DNA of 64,000 nt from Streptomyces sp. HB132 (GTDB taxonomy: Bacteria > Actinomycetota > Actinomycetes > Streptomycetales > Streptomycetaceae), in the NCBI RefSeq assembly GCF_016909575.1, contig NZ_JAFBGA010000016.1, forward strand, positions 1 through 64,000, written 5' to 3'. This document shows, piece after piece, positions 44,513 to 52,745 of this stretch; the first letter of the stretch is position 1; every line of letters starts with the position of its first letter. Both the position numbers and the translations under genes were made by a program. The notes under the pieces are model-generated. The model ran no database searches. It was not told the origin of the DNA and saw only the letters and a list, made by a program, of their open reading frames with translations.

Positions 44513-45550
44513 TCAGGGGGCGACCGGACCGCCCGCCACCGGGCGGGGCGGGCCCGCGCTGTTCCGCGGTGAGCGGTCGGCGTGCGGCGGTCGGCGCGAG
44601 CCGCCCGGCGTCAGCGGCGGCCGCTCCGCCCGGACGGGGTGCGCCCGGGTCCTGGCAGCCGTACCCGGATGACCCGCCGGTCCCGCCGTCCCGGGCGCCG
44701 GTCCTCGGTCCGCGGCACTCCGGGGGCCCTCCGCGCCCGCCCCCAGCGCCTGGTGCAGCATGACCGGCTCCGGCGCCGCAGGAGCCTCAGGAGCCGCGGG
44801 AGCGGACTTCCTGAGCCGGCGGCGGGCCCGCCACTGCTCGCGCACCGAGAGGACGAGGACCTCGGTACGTGTGATCAGCGGCTCGAACCAGGGCAGTGCC
44901 AGCAGGATCAGCAGGCCGGCCGCCCAGCCCAGCAGGACGTCGCTGAGCCAGTGGGTGCCGATGTAGACGGTGGTGAGCCCCACGCCCAGGGAGACGAACG
45001 CGGACAGGGCCGAGAGATAGCGCCTGGCGCGTGGGGTGGTGGCCAGATAGGCGAGGATTCCCCAGGTCACCACGGCGTTGGCGGTGTGTCCCGAAGGAAA
45101 TATATCGCCGCCGGCGAAGAGCTCCGCGGAGCCGATCTCGGTGGCGTAGTGCGGGCCGAGCCGCCCCAGGCCGAGCTTGACCGCGCCCACCGAGAGGTTG
45201 AGCAGCAGCAGGGAGGCGCCCAGCGTGAGCAGCGGGCGCAGCGTGTGCTGGCGCCACGAGCGCCAGCCGAGCCAGGCGGCGACCATCACGGCGGTGGGGC
45301 CACGCTGGCCGAGCACGACGTAGTAGTCGAGGAAGGCGTGGAGTTCCGGCCACTGCTGGTACGGGCGGAACAGCATGACCTTCCAGTCGAGGGCCACCAG
45401 CCAGGACGAGACCAGCACGGCAAGGACGATGGCGAGATAGAACGCCAAAGTCCCGCCGAAGAGAGCGATGCGGTGACGGCTCATCCGCGGGGTCTCTATC
45501 TTCGGCGGTTCCGGCTCCCGGTCCAGACGGGCAAAGATGTCGGTACGCAC
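44513..45550 (-). CDS. PAP2-family membrane phosphatase
   Basis: The 345-residue protein has six predicted helices and the three phosphatase signature regions: KLGLGRLGPHY near residue 128, the central FPSGHTANAVVTW near 152, and SLGVGLTTVYIGTHWLSDVLLGW near 188. It would dephosphorylate lipid phosphates (phosphatidate or undecaprenyl diphosphate) at the membrane. The C-terminal 110 residues are a Pro/Ala/Arg-rich disordered tail. GTG 45550 (MRTDIFARLD) was chosen; ATG 45484 (MSRHRIALF) is an alternative just before the first helix. Confidence 0.9.
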   Translation of the reverse strand: MRTDIFARLDREPEPPKIETPRMSRHRIALFGGTLAFYLAIVLAVLVSSWLVALDWKVMLFRPYQQWPELHAFLDYYVVLGQRGPTAVMVAAWLGWRSWRQHTLRPLLTLGASLLLLNLSVGAVKLGLGRLGPHYATEIGSAELFAGGDIFPSGHTANAVVTWGILAYLATTPRARRYLSALSAFVSLGVGLTTVYIGTHWLSDVLLGWAAGLLILLALPWFEPLITRTEVLVLSVREQWRARRRLRKSAPAAPEAPAAPEPVMLHQALGAGAEGPRSAADRGPAPGTAGPAGHPGTAARTRAHPVRAERPPLTPGGSRRPPHADRSPRNSAGPPRPVAGGPVAP

Positions 45551-46042
45551 GCAATGGACGTTACAGCGAGTGAGTGTGTGATCCGGCCGATCCCGCGTCT
45601 TTGTGATGACGATGTGATGTGGACTTTGTCTCAGACGCGCATCCATTCCCCGTGTCCCGGGGAATGGATGCGATCGATCGGATATTCGTTCCGGTCGCTA
45701 TTCGTAGAAATGTTTGAGGCTCGATGAAATGACGCACTGTGGCGGCGCCGCGAAGTGGTGAGGCCATTCGGAGGGGGGCCGTCGGCCGTCGGCGGGCGCG
45801 TCGCCGTGGCGCCCGTGCGGCGGTCCGGGGGTCACCACGCGTGCGGACCGCACGTGGACGGTGAAGTGGTGTACGCCACACCCGGTGGCTCGTGAACGTA
45901 TGAGCTGCGCCACGCGTGACCACCTGGAACTCGCGTACGCTGACGGCTCACTCGCCCGTCGATGCCGGGCCCGGGGGCGCGCCGTGAGCCGGATCCCCGG
46001 AGGTCTGCCGAGCGCGAGGGACTCAGTGTGGGAGGTACGTAC
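45551..46042. other. 492-bp divergent intergenic region between PAP2 and the MFS transporter
   Basis: Contains a perfect inverted repeat at 45639-45673 and a patch of lower GC around 45675-45740. The open frame to 45962 that precedes the MFS gene has no support. No second gene is recognised. Confidence 0.6.
45639..45673. repeat. Perfect 14-bp inverted repeat upstream of PAP2
   Basis: CGCATCCATTCCCC (45639-45652) and its complement GGGGAATGGATGCG (45660-45673) surround a 7-nt loop, 89 bp upstream of the PAP2 start. It could be an operator or the terminator of a lost gene. Confidence 0.6.
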
Positions 46043-47776
46043 ATGACCGGGACGTCCACGGCCGTGAGCAGGCTGCGCGGAGCAGCCGACGGTGCCAACC
46101 GCTGGGTCGTCCTGATCGTCCTCTGCCTCAGTCTCCTGCTCGTGGCGCTCGACGCGACCGTGCTGCACGTCGCCGTCCCCGCCGTCACCGAGGACCTCAG
46201 GCCCAGCGCCGTCGGCTTGCTGTGGATCGTGGACGCCTACCCGTTGGTCTGCGCCTCCCTGCTGATCCTCTTCGGCACGCTCGGTGACCGGATCGGCCGA
46301 CGGCGCGTCCTCCTCTTCGGTTACGCGCTCTTCGGGGCCGCCTCCGCACTCGCCGCGACGGCCGATTCGCCCGGTGTGCTGATCGTGGCGCGTGCCCTGC
46401 TCGGTGTGGGCGGCGCGATGATCATGCCGGCCACGCTGTCGATACTCCGCCAGGTCTTCCCCGACCGCCGGGAGCGCGCCCTGGCCATCGGCATGTGGAC
46501 CGCGGTCGCCGCGGTCGGCGCCGCGGCAGGGCCGGTCGTCGGCGGCTTCCTCGTCGAGCACTACTGGTGGGGTTCCGTCTTCCTCATCAACGTCCCGCTC
46601 ATGGCGCTGATACTCCCGGCCGGGAGATGGCTGCTGCCCGAGTCCCGCGGCGACAGCGAAGGCCCCTGGGACGTGCTCGGCGCCCTGATGGCCGCGGCAG
46701 GCGTGCTCGGAGTCGTCCTCGGCATCAAGCGGATCGGTGGCGGAGAGGGGCTGCTGAACCCCGCCACCCTCGCCCCGCTGCTCGCCGGGGCCGCGCTGCT
46801 CGTCCTCTTCGTCCGCAGGCAGAAGCGGCGCAGGCACCCGCTGATCGACATGGCGATGTTCTCCCGGCCCGCCTTCACCACCGCGGTCGGCTGCATCGTG
46901 CTCGCCATGCTGGCCCTGGTCGGCCTGGAGCTGATCGCGGTCCAGTACCTCCAGCTGGTCCTGGACCTGAGTCCCCTGGAGACCGGTCTGCGGCTGCTGC
47001 CGCTGACCTTCGCCGCCATGGCGGCCGGCGCCACGGGTTCGTACACCCTGAGCCGTGTCGGTCCCCGCCGGATGGTCGGCTGGGGCTTCGTGCTCACGGC
47101 GGCCTCGGTGCTCCTGCTGACCCTGATGGGCCAGCACGACCGGCCCGTGCTGCTCACCGTCGGCTTCGTGCTGCTGGGCTTCGGGCTGCAGTCCACCCTC
47201 TTCGGGGCGTACGAATCGATGCTGAGCGAGGTCCCCGCCGAGCGGGCGGGAGGCGCCGCCGCGATCGGTGAGACCTCCTACCAGCTGGGCGCGGGCCTGG
47301 GGATCGCACTGCTCGGCAGCGTCATGAACGCGGCCTACGCCCCCGGGCTCTCCCGGCTCCACGAGGAGGGCGTGCCCGCCGCCGCGGGATCGGCCGCGTC
47401 GCGTTCGCTGGGCGAGGCCTACCAGGTGGCCGGCCGGCTGGGCGGCCCCATGGGGGACCTGCTGCGGAACACGGCCCGGCACGCCTTCGTCGACGGTCTT
47501 CACATCACGCTGCTGGTCAGTGCGGGGCTGCTGCTGCTCGGGGCGCTGGCGGCGCTGCGCCTGCCGCGCGTCATGGACTGTCCCGACGTCGAGGACGCCT
47601 GCCGGGAGCCCGCGGCCACCGTGCCGGAACAGGCCACGGGGCGCGAAACCGCCGGCTCCCCGCCCCACCGGGAGGCCCGCCCGGCCCCGGCGCCGGACGC
47701 CCAGGGACGCGGGGTTTCCCTTCCCGGCCGGCGCGAACCCGCCGAGGCCACGGGCTCTGGACGGGCGGCACGCTGA
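46043..47776 (+). CDS. MFS drug exporter, DHA2 (EmrB/QacA) family
   Basis: The 577-residue membrane protein has 14 hydrophobic helices. Signatures are LLLVALDATVLHVAVPAV (motif D1, TM1), FGTLGDRIGRRRVLLFGY (motif A, near residue 85) and GMWTAVAAVGAAAGPVVGGFLVEHYWWGSVFLINVP (motif C, near 152-187). This is the drug:H+ antiporter-2 family, exporting hydrophobic drugs or metabolites. The C-terminal 60 residues are disordered, Pro/Arg-rich. ATG 46043 has GGGAGG upstream. No dedicated regulator gene is adjacent. Confidence 0.93.
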   Translation: MTGTSTAVSRLRGAADGANRWVVLIVLCLSLLLVALDATVLHVAVPAVTEDLRPSAVGLLWIVDAYPLVCASLLILFGTLGDRIGRRRVLLFGYALFGAASALAATADSPGVLIVARALLGVGGAMIMPATLSILRQVFPDRRERALAIGMWTAVAAVGAAAGPVVGGFLVEHYWWGSVFLINVPLMALILPAGRWLLPESRGDSEGPWDVLGALMAAAGVLGVVLGIKRIGGGEGLLNPATLAPLLAGAALLVLFVRRQKRRRHPLIDMAMFSRPAFTTAVGCIVLAMLALVGLELIAVQYLQLVLDLSPLETGLRLLPLTFAAMAAGATGSYTLSRVGPRRMVGWGFVLTAASVLLLTLMGQHDRPVLLTVGFVLLGFGLQSTLFGAYESMLSEVPAERAGGAAAIGETSYQLGAGLGIALLGSVMNAAYAPGLSRLHEEGVPAAAGSAASRSLGEAYQVAGRLGGPMGDLLRNTARHAFVDGLHITLLVSAGLLLLGALAALRLPRVMDCPDVEDACREPAATVPEQATGRETAGSPPHREARPAPAPDAQGRGVSLPGRREPAEATGSGRAAR

Positions 47777-47865
47777 GCCGTAACGTCGGCACGGCGCCGT
47801 AACTACCACTGCTAGTTTTAGTACCGTGGCGCGTTTCTGTACCGTGCGAGCCGCCGGAGGCACCC

Positions 47866-49098
47866 ATGTCCACCACCGCGAACCCGTCCAGGCCGTCGGA
47901 GCCGTCGAGGCGGCAGCCGTTCGACCCGGGTGACCCCCTCGGCATCGACGACCTCCTCGACCCCGAGGACCTCGCGATCCGCGACACCGTCCGTACGTGG
48001 GCCACCGACCGGGTCCTGCCGCACATCGCCGAGTGGTACGAGAACGGCGAGCTGCCCGGCATCCGCGAGCTGGCCCGCGAACTGGGCTCGCTCGGCGCGC
48101 TGGGCATGTCCCTGGAGGGATACGGCTGCGCGGGAGCGAGCGCCGTCCAGTACGGCCTGGCCTGTCTGGAGCTGGAGGCCGCGGACTCCGGCATCCGCTC
48201 CCTGGTCTCGGTCCAGGGCTCCCTGGCCATGTACGCGATCCACCGCTTCGGTTCCGAGGAGCAGAAGGAGCGTTGGCTGCCCGGCATGGCGGCCGGCGAG
48301 ACCATCGGCTGCTTCGGCCTCACCGAGCCGGATCACGGCTCCGACCCGGCGGGGATGCGGACCCACGCCAGGAGGGACGGCGAGGACTGGATCCTCACCG
48401 GCCGCAAGATGTGGATCACCAACGGGTCGGTGGCCGGGGTCGCCGTCGTGTGGGCGCAGACAGACGAGGAGGGCGGCGGCTCGGGAATCCGCGGCTTCGT
48501 CGTGCCGACGGACAGTCCTGGCTTCTCCGCACCCGAGATCAGGCACAAGTGGTCGCTGCGCGCCTCCGTCACCAGCGAGCTGGTCCTCGACGGCGTACGG
48601 CTGCCCGCCGACGCGGTCCTGCCCGGGGCCACCGGGCTTCGCGGCCCGCTCAGCTGCCTCAGCCACGCCCGCTACGGGATCGTCTGGGGGGCCATGGGCG
48701 CGGCTCGGGCGAGCTTCGACGCCGCTCTGGACTACGCCAGGTCCCGGGAGCAGTTCGGCAGGCCCATCGGCGGATTCCAGCTCACCCAGGCCAAGCTGGC
48801 GGACATGGCGCTCGAGCTGCACAAGGGCATCCTGCTCGCCCACCACCTGGGCCGCCGGATGGACGCGGGCACGATCCGCCCGGAACAGGTCAGCTTCGGA
48901 AAGCTCAACAACGTGCGGGAGGCGATCGAGATCTGCCGCACCTCGCGGACGATTCTCGGCGCCAACGGGATCTCGCTGGAATACCCGGTGATGCGTCACG
49001 CGACGAATCTGGAGTCGGTGCTCACCTACGAGGGAACCGTGGAGATGCACCAGCTGGTGCTGGGCAAGGCGCTCACCGGCCTGGACGCCTTCCGGTAG
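47866..49098 (+). CDS. Acyl-CoA dehydrogenase (glutaryl-CoA dehydrogenase-like)
   Basis: The 410-residue flavoprotein has FAD-binding CFGLTEPDHGSDPAGMRT near residue 145 and WILTGRKMWITNGSVAGVAVVWA near 172, and AREQFGRPIGGFQLTQAKLADM-like SREQFGRPIGGF near 298. The catalytic Glu is in LTYEGTVEMHQLVLGKALTG near residue 390, the position used by glutaryl-CoA and related dehydrogenases. It oxidises an acyl-CoA in catabolism; the substrate is not certain. ATG 47866 has CCGGAGG upstream. Confidence 0.92.
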   Translation: MSTTANPSRPSEPSRRQPFDPGDPLGIDDLLDPEDLAIRDTVRTWATDRVLPHIAEWYENGELPGIRELARELGSLGALGMSLEGYGCAGASAVQYGLACLELEAADSGIRSLVSVQGSLAMYAIHRFGSEEQKERWLPGMAAGETIGCFGLTEPDHGSDPAGMRTHARRDGEDWILTGRKMWITNGSVAGVAVVWAQTDEEGGGSGIRGFVVPTDSPGFSAPEIRHKWSLRASVTSELVLDGVRLPADAVLPGATGLRGPLSCLSHARYGIVWGAMGAARASFDAALDYARSREQFGRPIGGFQLTQAKLADMALELHKGILLAHHLGRRMDAGTIRPEQVSFGKLNNVREAIEICRTSRTILGANGISLEYPVMRHATNLESVLTYEGTVEMHQLVLGKALTGLDAFR

Positions 49099-49119
49099 GC
49101 CTCCGGGCGAGCGCCCTGC

Positions 49120-49560
49120 TCAGCTCTGGTTGAAGAAGCCGTCGGCCGGCCGGCCGGCGGCTTCGCCGTTGACCACCTGGGTGTGGGCCGGGGACAGCAG
49201 GAAGACCCGGGTCGCCACGCGTTCGATCGAGCCGTGCAGCCCGAAGATCAGCCCCGCGGCGAAGTCCACGACGCGCTTGGCGTCGCCCGGGTCCATGGCG
49301 GTGAGGTTCACGATCACCGGCACACCGTCCCGGAAGAGCTCACCGATGGCGCGCGCGTCCCGGAAGCTGTCCGGGGTGACGCTGGCGATCCGGCGGCCCG
49401 TGTCCTCGGCCTTCTCGGAAGCGACCTGGACCCGCGGGTCGGTCACCCATGGCTGATTCGTGCCGGTCTCCGCATCCTCGGAGTACTCGTCATCGTAGTA
49501 CCGCTCGTCGTTGTCCTCCACGAGGCCCAGCCAGGCGCTCGCCTTGCGCACCGATCCCAT
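49120..49560 (-). CDS. sflA: SepF-like cell-division protein (SflA)
   Basis: The 146-residue protein has the SepF order: an N-terminal amphipathic segment (MGSVRKASAWLGLVED), an acidic linker and the SepF core ASVTPDSFRDARAIGELFRDGVPVIVNLTAMDPGDAKRVVDFAAGLIFGLHGSIERVATRVFLLSPAHTQV. SepF binds FtsZ and anchors it to the membrane. Streptomyces carry extra SepF-like proteins (SflA, SflB) beside the main SepF in the dcw cluster; this copy is not in dcw and its neighbours match the known sflA locus. It converges on the acyl-CoA dehydrogenase. Confidence 0.88.
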   Translation of the reverse strand: MGSVRKASAWLGLVEDNDERYYDDEYSEDAETGTNQPWVTDPRVQVASEKAEDTGRRIASVTPDSFRDARAIGELFRDGVPVIVNLTAMDPGDAKRVVDFAAGLIFGLHGSIERVATRVFLLSPAHTQVVNGEAAGRPADGFFNQS

Positions 49561-49870
49561 GGACGCCTCCTCTCACCGCGGTTCGTTGGTGTTCCGTATC
49601 TCTTTCCTATCCCCATGGTCGTCCATGATGCGGATACAGCGCCAAGGGGATAGCCGCCGCGCAGGCGATTCGTAACGCTACTGGTGCAGAACATGTGGCG
49701 ATTCGTCAGGGTACCTACCGCATCTAGGGGGTTGCGGAACGAAAATATGATCCTGCCCGCCCGTACGGGTGATATGGGGGGCGTACGGGTGAACGGATCG
49801 CTCGATACGATGCACGCCGCGCAGGCGCATGAGCGCTACTCGTCAGACGAACGGCTCCCGGGGGATCGTT
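49561..49870. other. 310-bp divergent region between sflA and the DUF5685 gene
   Basis: GC drops in the middle, with an AT-rich stretch around 49740-49760 (GAACGAAAATATGATCC). A direct repeat of CGTACGGGTGA-like bases occurs at about 49762 and 49782. It presumably holds both promoters; no gene is seen. Confidence 0.6.
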
Positions 49871-51097
49871 GTGTTCGGAATCGTGAGGCCATGTACCCAT
49901 CGGCTCACCGAAGGGCTCAAGACGGAGTGGATGGCTCATCTCTGCGGGCTGTGCCTCGCTCTTCGGGCGGACCATGGCCAGTTCGCACGCGTCGTCACGA
50001 ACTACGACGGCCTCATCGTCTCGGTCCTGACGGAGGCTCAGGCCGAACGCTCCGCGGAGCAGCGGCGTACCGCGGGGCCCTGCCCGCTGCGCTCGATGCG
50101 GACGGCGCCGGTCGCCCGCGGCGAGGGGGCCAGGCTGGCAGCCGCCGTATCACTCGTGCTGGCGTCCGCGAAGGTGCGCGACCATGTGGCCGACCGTGAC
50201 GGGCTGTTGAAGCGGCGTCCGGTGGCCGCCGCCGCGCGCCGGGTCGCGGCGGGCTGGGACAGGGCGGGGGCGCGCACCGGGGCGGAGCTCGGCTTCGACA
50301 CGGCGCTCCTGGTCGACGCCGTCGACCGGCAGACCGGGATCGAGTCCCTCGCGGGGCCCGGCACCCCGCTGCTGACGGTCACGGAACCCACCGAGACGGC
50401 GACGGCCGCGGCCTTCGCGCACACCGCCGTCCTCGCGGGCAAGCCGCAGAACGCCGCGCCGCTCGCCGAGGCCGGGCGGCTCTTCGGGCGGCTCGCCCAT
50501 CTGCTGGACGCCGTGGAGGACCGCGAAACTGACGCGGCGTCGGGGGCGTGGAACCCGCTCACCGCGACCGGTACACCGCTCGTCGAGGCCCGCCGCCTGT
50601 GCGATGACGCCCTGCACGGAGTGCGTCTCGCAATGCGGGACGCGGAATTCACCGACAGCACGCTGGCGCATGTCCTCCTGGTGCACGAGCTGCGGCGTTC
50701 CGTGGACCGGGCCTTCGGCTCCGCGGCGTGCTCGCACCAGCCGGAGGGAGAGCCCTCGGGGGCGTTCGGTCCGCCGCCCGGCAACCCGTACGCCCCGACC
50801 CCCGGCAACCCGTACGCCCCGACCCCCGGCGGCCCTGCGGGCCCGCCCCTTCCGCCCGAGCCGCCCCGCAACCGGCGTGGACTCATCGCCGGCTGTCTGG
50901 TCTGGGCCGGGCTCGCCTGCACCTGCCAGCTGTGCTGCGCCAACAGCTTCCACGACCCCTGGAGCGGTCAGGAGCGCGAAGGGCTCTGCCACAAGAACGA
51001 CTGCTGCGACTGGTGCGAGGGCTGCGGGGAGGGCTGCAACTGCTGCGGCAACTGCTGCAGCTGCTGCGACGGCTGCGACTGCGGCTGCGACTGCTGA
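49871..51097 (+). CDS. DUF5685 family protein with Cys-rich tail
   Basis: The 408-residue protein begins FGIVRPCTHRLTEGLKTEWMAHLCGLCLALRADHGQFARVVTNYDGLIVSVLTEAQ (several Cys: RPC, HLCGLC) and continues with an all-helical body, as in DUF5685. A Pro/Gly linker with GNPYAPTP repeats follows, then a possible hydrophobic helix (RGLIAGCLVWAGLACTCQLCC). The final 31 residues contain 15 Cys, mainly in CC, CxC and CxxC pairs. This suggests metal binding, not proven. GTG 49871 gives the conserved FGIVRPC start; 49829 adds unsupported residues. Confidence 0.85.
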   Translation: MFGIVRPCTHRLTEGLKTEWMAHLCGLCLALRADHGQFARVVTNYDGLIVSVLTEAQAERSAEQRRTAGPCPLRSMRTAPVARGEGARLAAAVSLVLASAKVRDHVADRDGLLKRRPVAAAARRVAAGWDRAGARTGAELGFDTALLVDAVDRQTGIESLAGPGTPLLTVTEPTETATAAAFAHTAVLAGKPQNAAPLAEAGRLFGRLAHLLDAVEDRETDAASGAWNPLTATGTPLVEARRLCDDALHGVRLAMRDAEFTDSTLAHVLLVHELRRSVDRAFGSAACSHQPEGEPSGAFGPPPGNPYAPTPGNPYAPTPGGPAGPPLPPEPPRNRRGLIAGCLVWAGLACTCQLCCANSFHDPWSGQEREGLCHKNDCCDWCEGCGEGCNCCGNCCSCCDGCDCGCDC

Positions 51098-51878
51098 AGG
51101 TACGTCAGCCGGTCGCACCTGGATACCGACGTGGCCCCGGGTCTCACGTCAGTACCGGTCCCTGATCCCGGGTGTCATCTGATCCCGGGTCTCACCTGAT
51201 CTCCGGCGGGGAGATCTGCGAGGTCCGGTTCGCCGATTCGGAGGTGCGGGGTCACCCGATCCGCAGACGGTGAGCGAGAGGGTGGCCGCGGTGATGAGTG
51301 CGAAGGCAGCGGTCTGCCGGGTCCGGGGCCCACTTCTTCAGGATGCGGTCGTATGTCCCGTCGGCCTCGAGGCTGTTGACCGCGGCCTGGAAGGCAGGCG
51401 CCAGCGGGGTCCCCTACTTGAAGGGCATGACGGAGTTTCTCCGGGTTCGTCGACCGCACCCCGGTGCCTGGGCAGCACGGGACGTCGCGGCGGGAGATCA
51501 GCGAGACGAGGGGAGGGCCGAGCGGTGTTGTGTGCGCGAAGGGACGCGAGGGCATCCACTCGCACACCGACAGGGGCGCGAGCGGGAAGAACGAGGACGC
51601 AGGGGGGTCAGCTCAACAGGAACAGGACCACACACGACCGAAGTCGATGTGGGAGCGGGTGACCAGCCACAGCTGCGAATACATGGCCCAAGTGGAACAG
51701 GCATCCGGTTGCGCGTCAACCGAGGCGAGACGTACGGCTCACACTGTGGACGCGCTTGACAACAGCGTCGGGTGGCGCTTTTCTCTGAAGCGGACCGGCG
51801 CTGAGGGGCCCGGTCCACGTTGTGTCACGCACCGAAGGCACGCCCCGTGTTCGATCTCTGCATCCACGGAGCCTTCGC
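51098..51878. other. 781-bp region with a degenerate binding-protein gene
   Basis: No intact gene is supported. Three short repeats of (g)atcccgggt(c/g)tca occur at about 51134-51200. A scrambled substrate-binding-protein remnant is on the minus strand at 51230-51449. From 51450 to 51878 no family similarity is seen on either strand; the permease promoter must lie here. Confidence 0.65.
51230..51449 (-). pseudogene. Amino-acid-type ABC substrate-binding protein remnants
   Basis: On the minus strand from 51428: MPFK-stop-GTPLAPAFQAAVNSLEADGTYDRILKKW, the C-terminal end of a family 3 solute-binding protein with TAG where a Lys codon is expected. Directly after KKW, in another frame, comes TAAFALITAATLSLTVCGSGDP, a lipoprotein signal with a damaged lipobox (LTVC). 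The order C-terminus then signal peptide is inverted for one gene, so this looks like the fused remains of two tandem copies. It is divergent from the permease it once probably served. Confidence 0.6.
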
Positions 51879-52745
51879 ATGTCCGCGCAGACAGAAATCC
51901 ATGCCCCGTCACCTGCCGCCCCACCGGGCGAACGCGCCGAGAACACCGCCCCGCGCATCGTCCCCGTACGTCGGACAGGCCAGTGGGCCGCGGCCGTTGT
52001 CGTCCTGCTCCTGCTCGCGGGGGCCCTGGTCTCCGTCGTCCGCAACGGCGCCTTCCAGTGGGGCGTCGTCGGTGACCACCTCACGACCGGCCCGGTACTG
52101 CGAGGCCTGGGCCTCACCCTGTGGCTCACCGGCCTCGTCATGGTGCTCGGCTTCGCCCTCGGCACCCTGCTCGCGGTGTTCAGGCTCTCCGGCAACCGCG
52201 TACTCCAGGCGGTGAGCTGGGGCTACATCTGGCTGTTCAGGTCGACACCGATCCTGGTCCAGCTGCTCTTCTGGTTCAACATCGGCGCCCTGTACCCGCA
52301 GATCCTCGGCGTCAGCACCGTCAACCTCCTCGGTCCGGTCGCCGTCGCCGTCATCGGGCTCACGCTCCACGACGCCGCGTACGCCGCCGAAGTGGTCCGC
52401 GGCGGCATCCTCTCCGTCGAGCGCGGACAGCTGGAGGCAGCGCAGTCCCTCGGCCTCGGACCGTGGCGCCGGCTCCGGCGGATCGTGCTGCCGCAGGCCA
52501 TGCGTTCCATCGTCCCACCCGCCGGCAACATGCTGATCGGGACGCTGAAGGGCACCTCGATCGTCAGCGTCATCGCCGTGCAGGACCTGTTGTACTCCGT
52601 GCAGCTCGTCTACCACCGCACCTACGAGGTCATCACGCTGCTGCTGGTCGCCACCCTCTGGTACGTGGCCGTCACCTCGCTCCTGTCCATCGGTCAGTAC
52701 TACGTCGAACGCCACTACGCACGCGGCTCGGCGGGCGCACGGTGA
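51879..52745 (+). CDS. Amino-acid-type ABC transporter permease (HisM family)
   Basis: The 288-residue membrane protein has five to six helices and the permease motif LHDAAYAAEVVRGGILSVERGQLEAAQSLGLGPWRRLRRIVLPQAMRSIVPPAGNMLI (the EAA loop, residues 168-225). RSTPILVQLLFWFNIG near 120 is typical of polar amino-acid importers. An N-terminal arm of about 40 residues precedes TM1. ATG 51879 has ACGGAG upstream. Neither the ATPase nor an intact binding protein is nearby. The stop overlaps the next gene by GTGA. Confidence 0.9.
   Translation: MSAQTEIHAPSPAAPPGERAENTAPRIVPVRRTGQWAAAVVVLLLLAGALVSVVRNGAFQWGVVGDHLTTGPVLRGLGLTLWLTGLVMVLGFALGTLLAVFRLSGNRVLQAVSWGYIWLFRSTPILVQLLFWFNIGALYPQILGVSTVNLLGPVAVAVIGLTLHDAAYAAEVVRGGILSVERGQLEAAQSLGLGPWRRLRRIVLPQAMRSIVPPAGNMLIGTLKGTSIVSVIAVQDLLYSVQLVYHRTYEVITLLLVATLWYVAVTSLLSIGQYYVERHYARGSAGAR

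Noticed and set aside
45698..47863. 721-codon open frame on the minus strand
   Set aside because: Antisense to the MFS transporter; Gly/Gln/Arg/His-rich without domain features.
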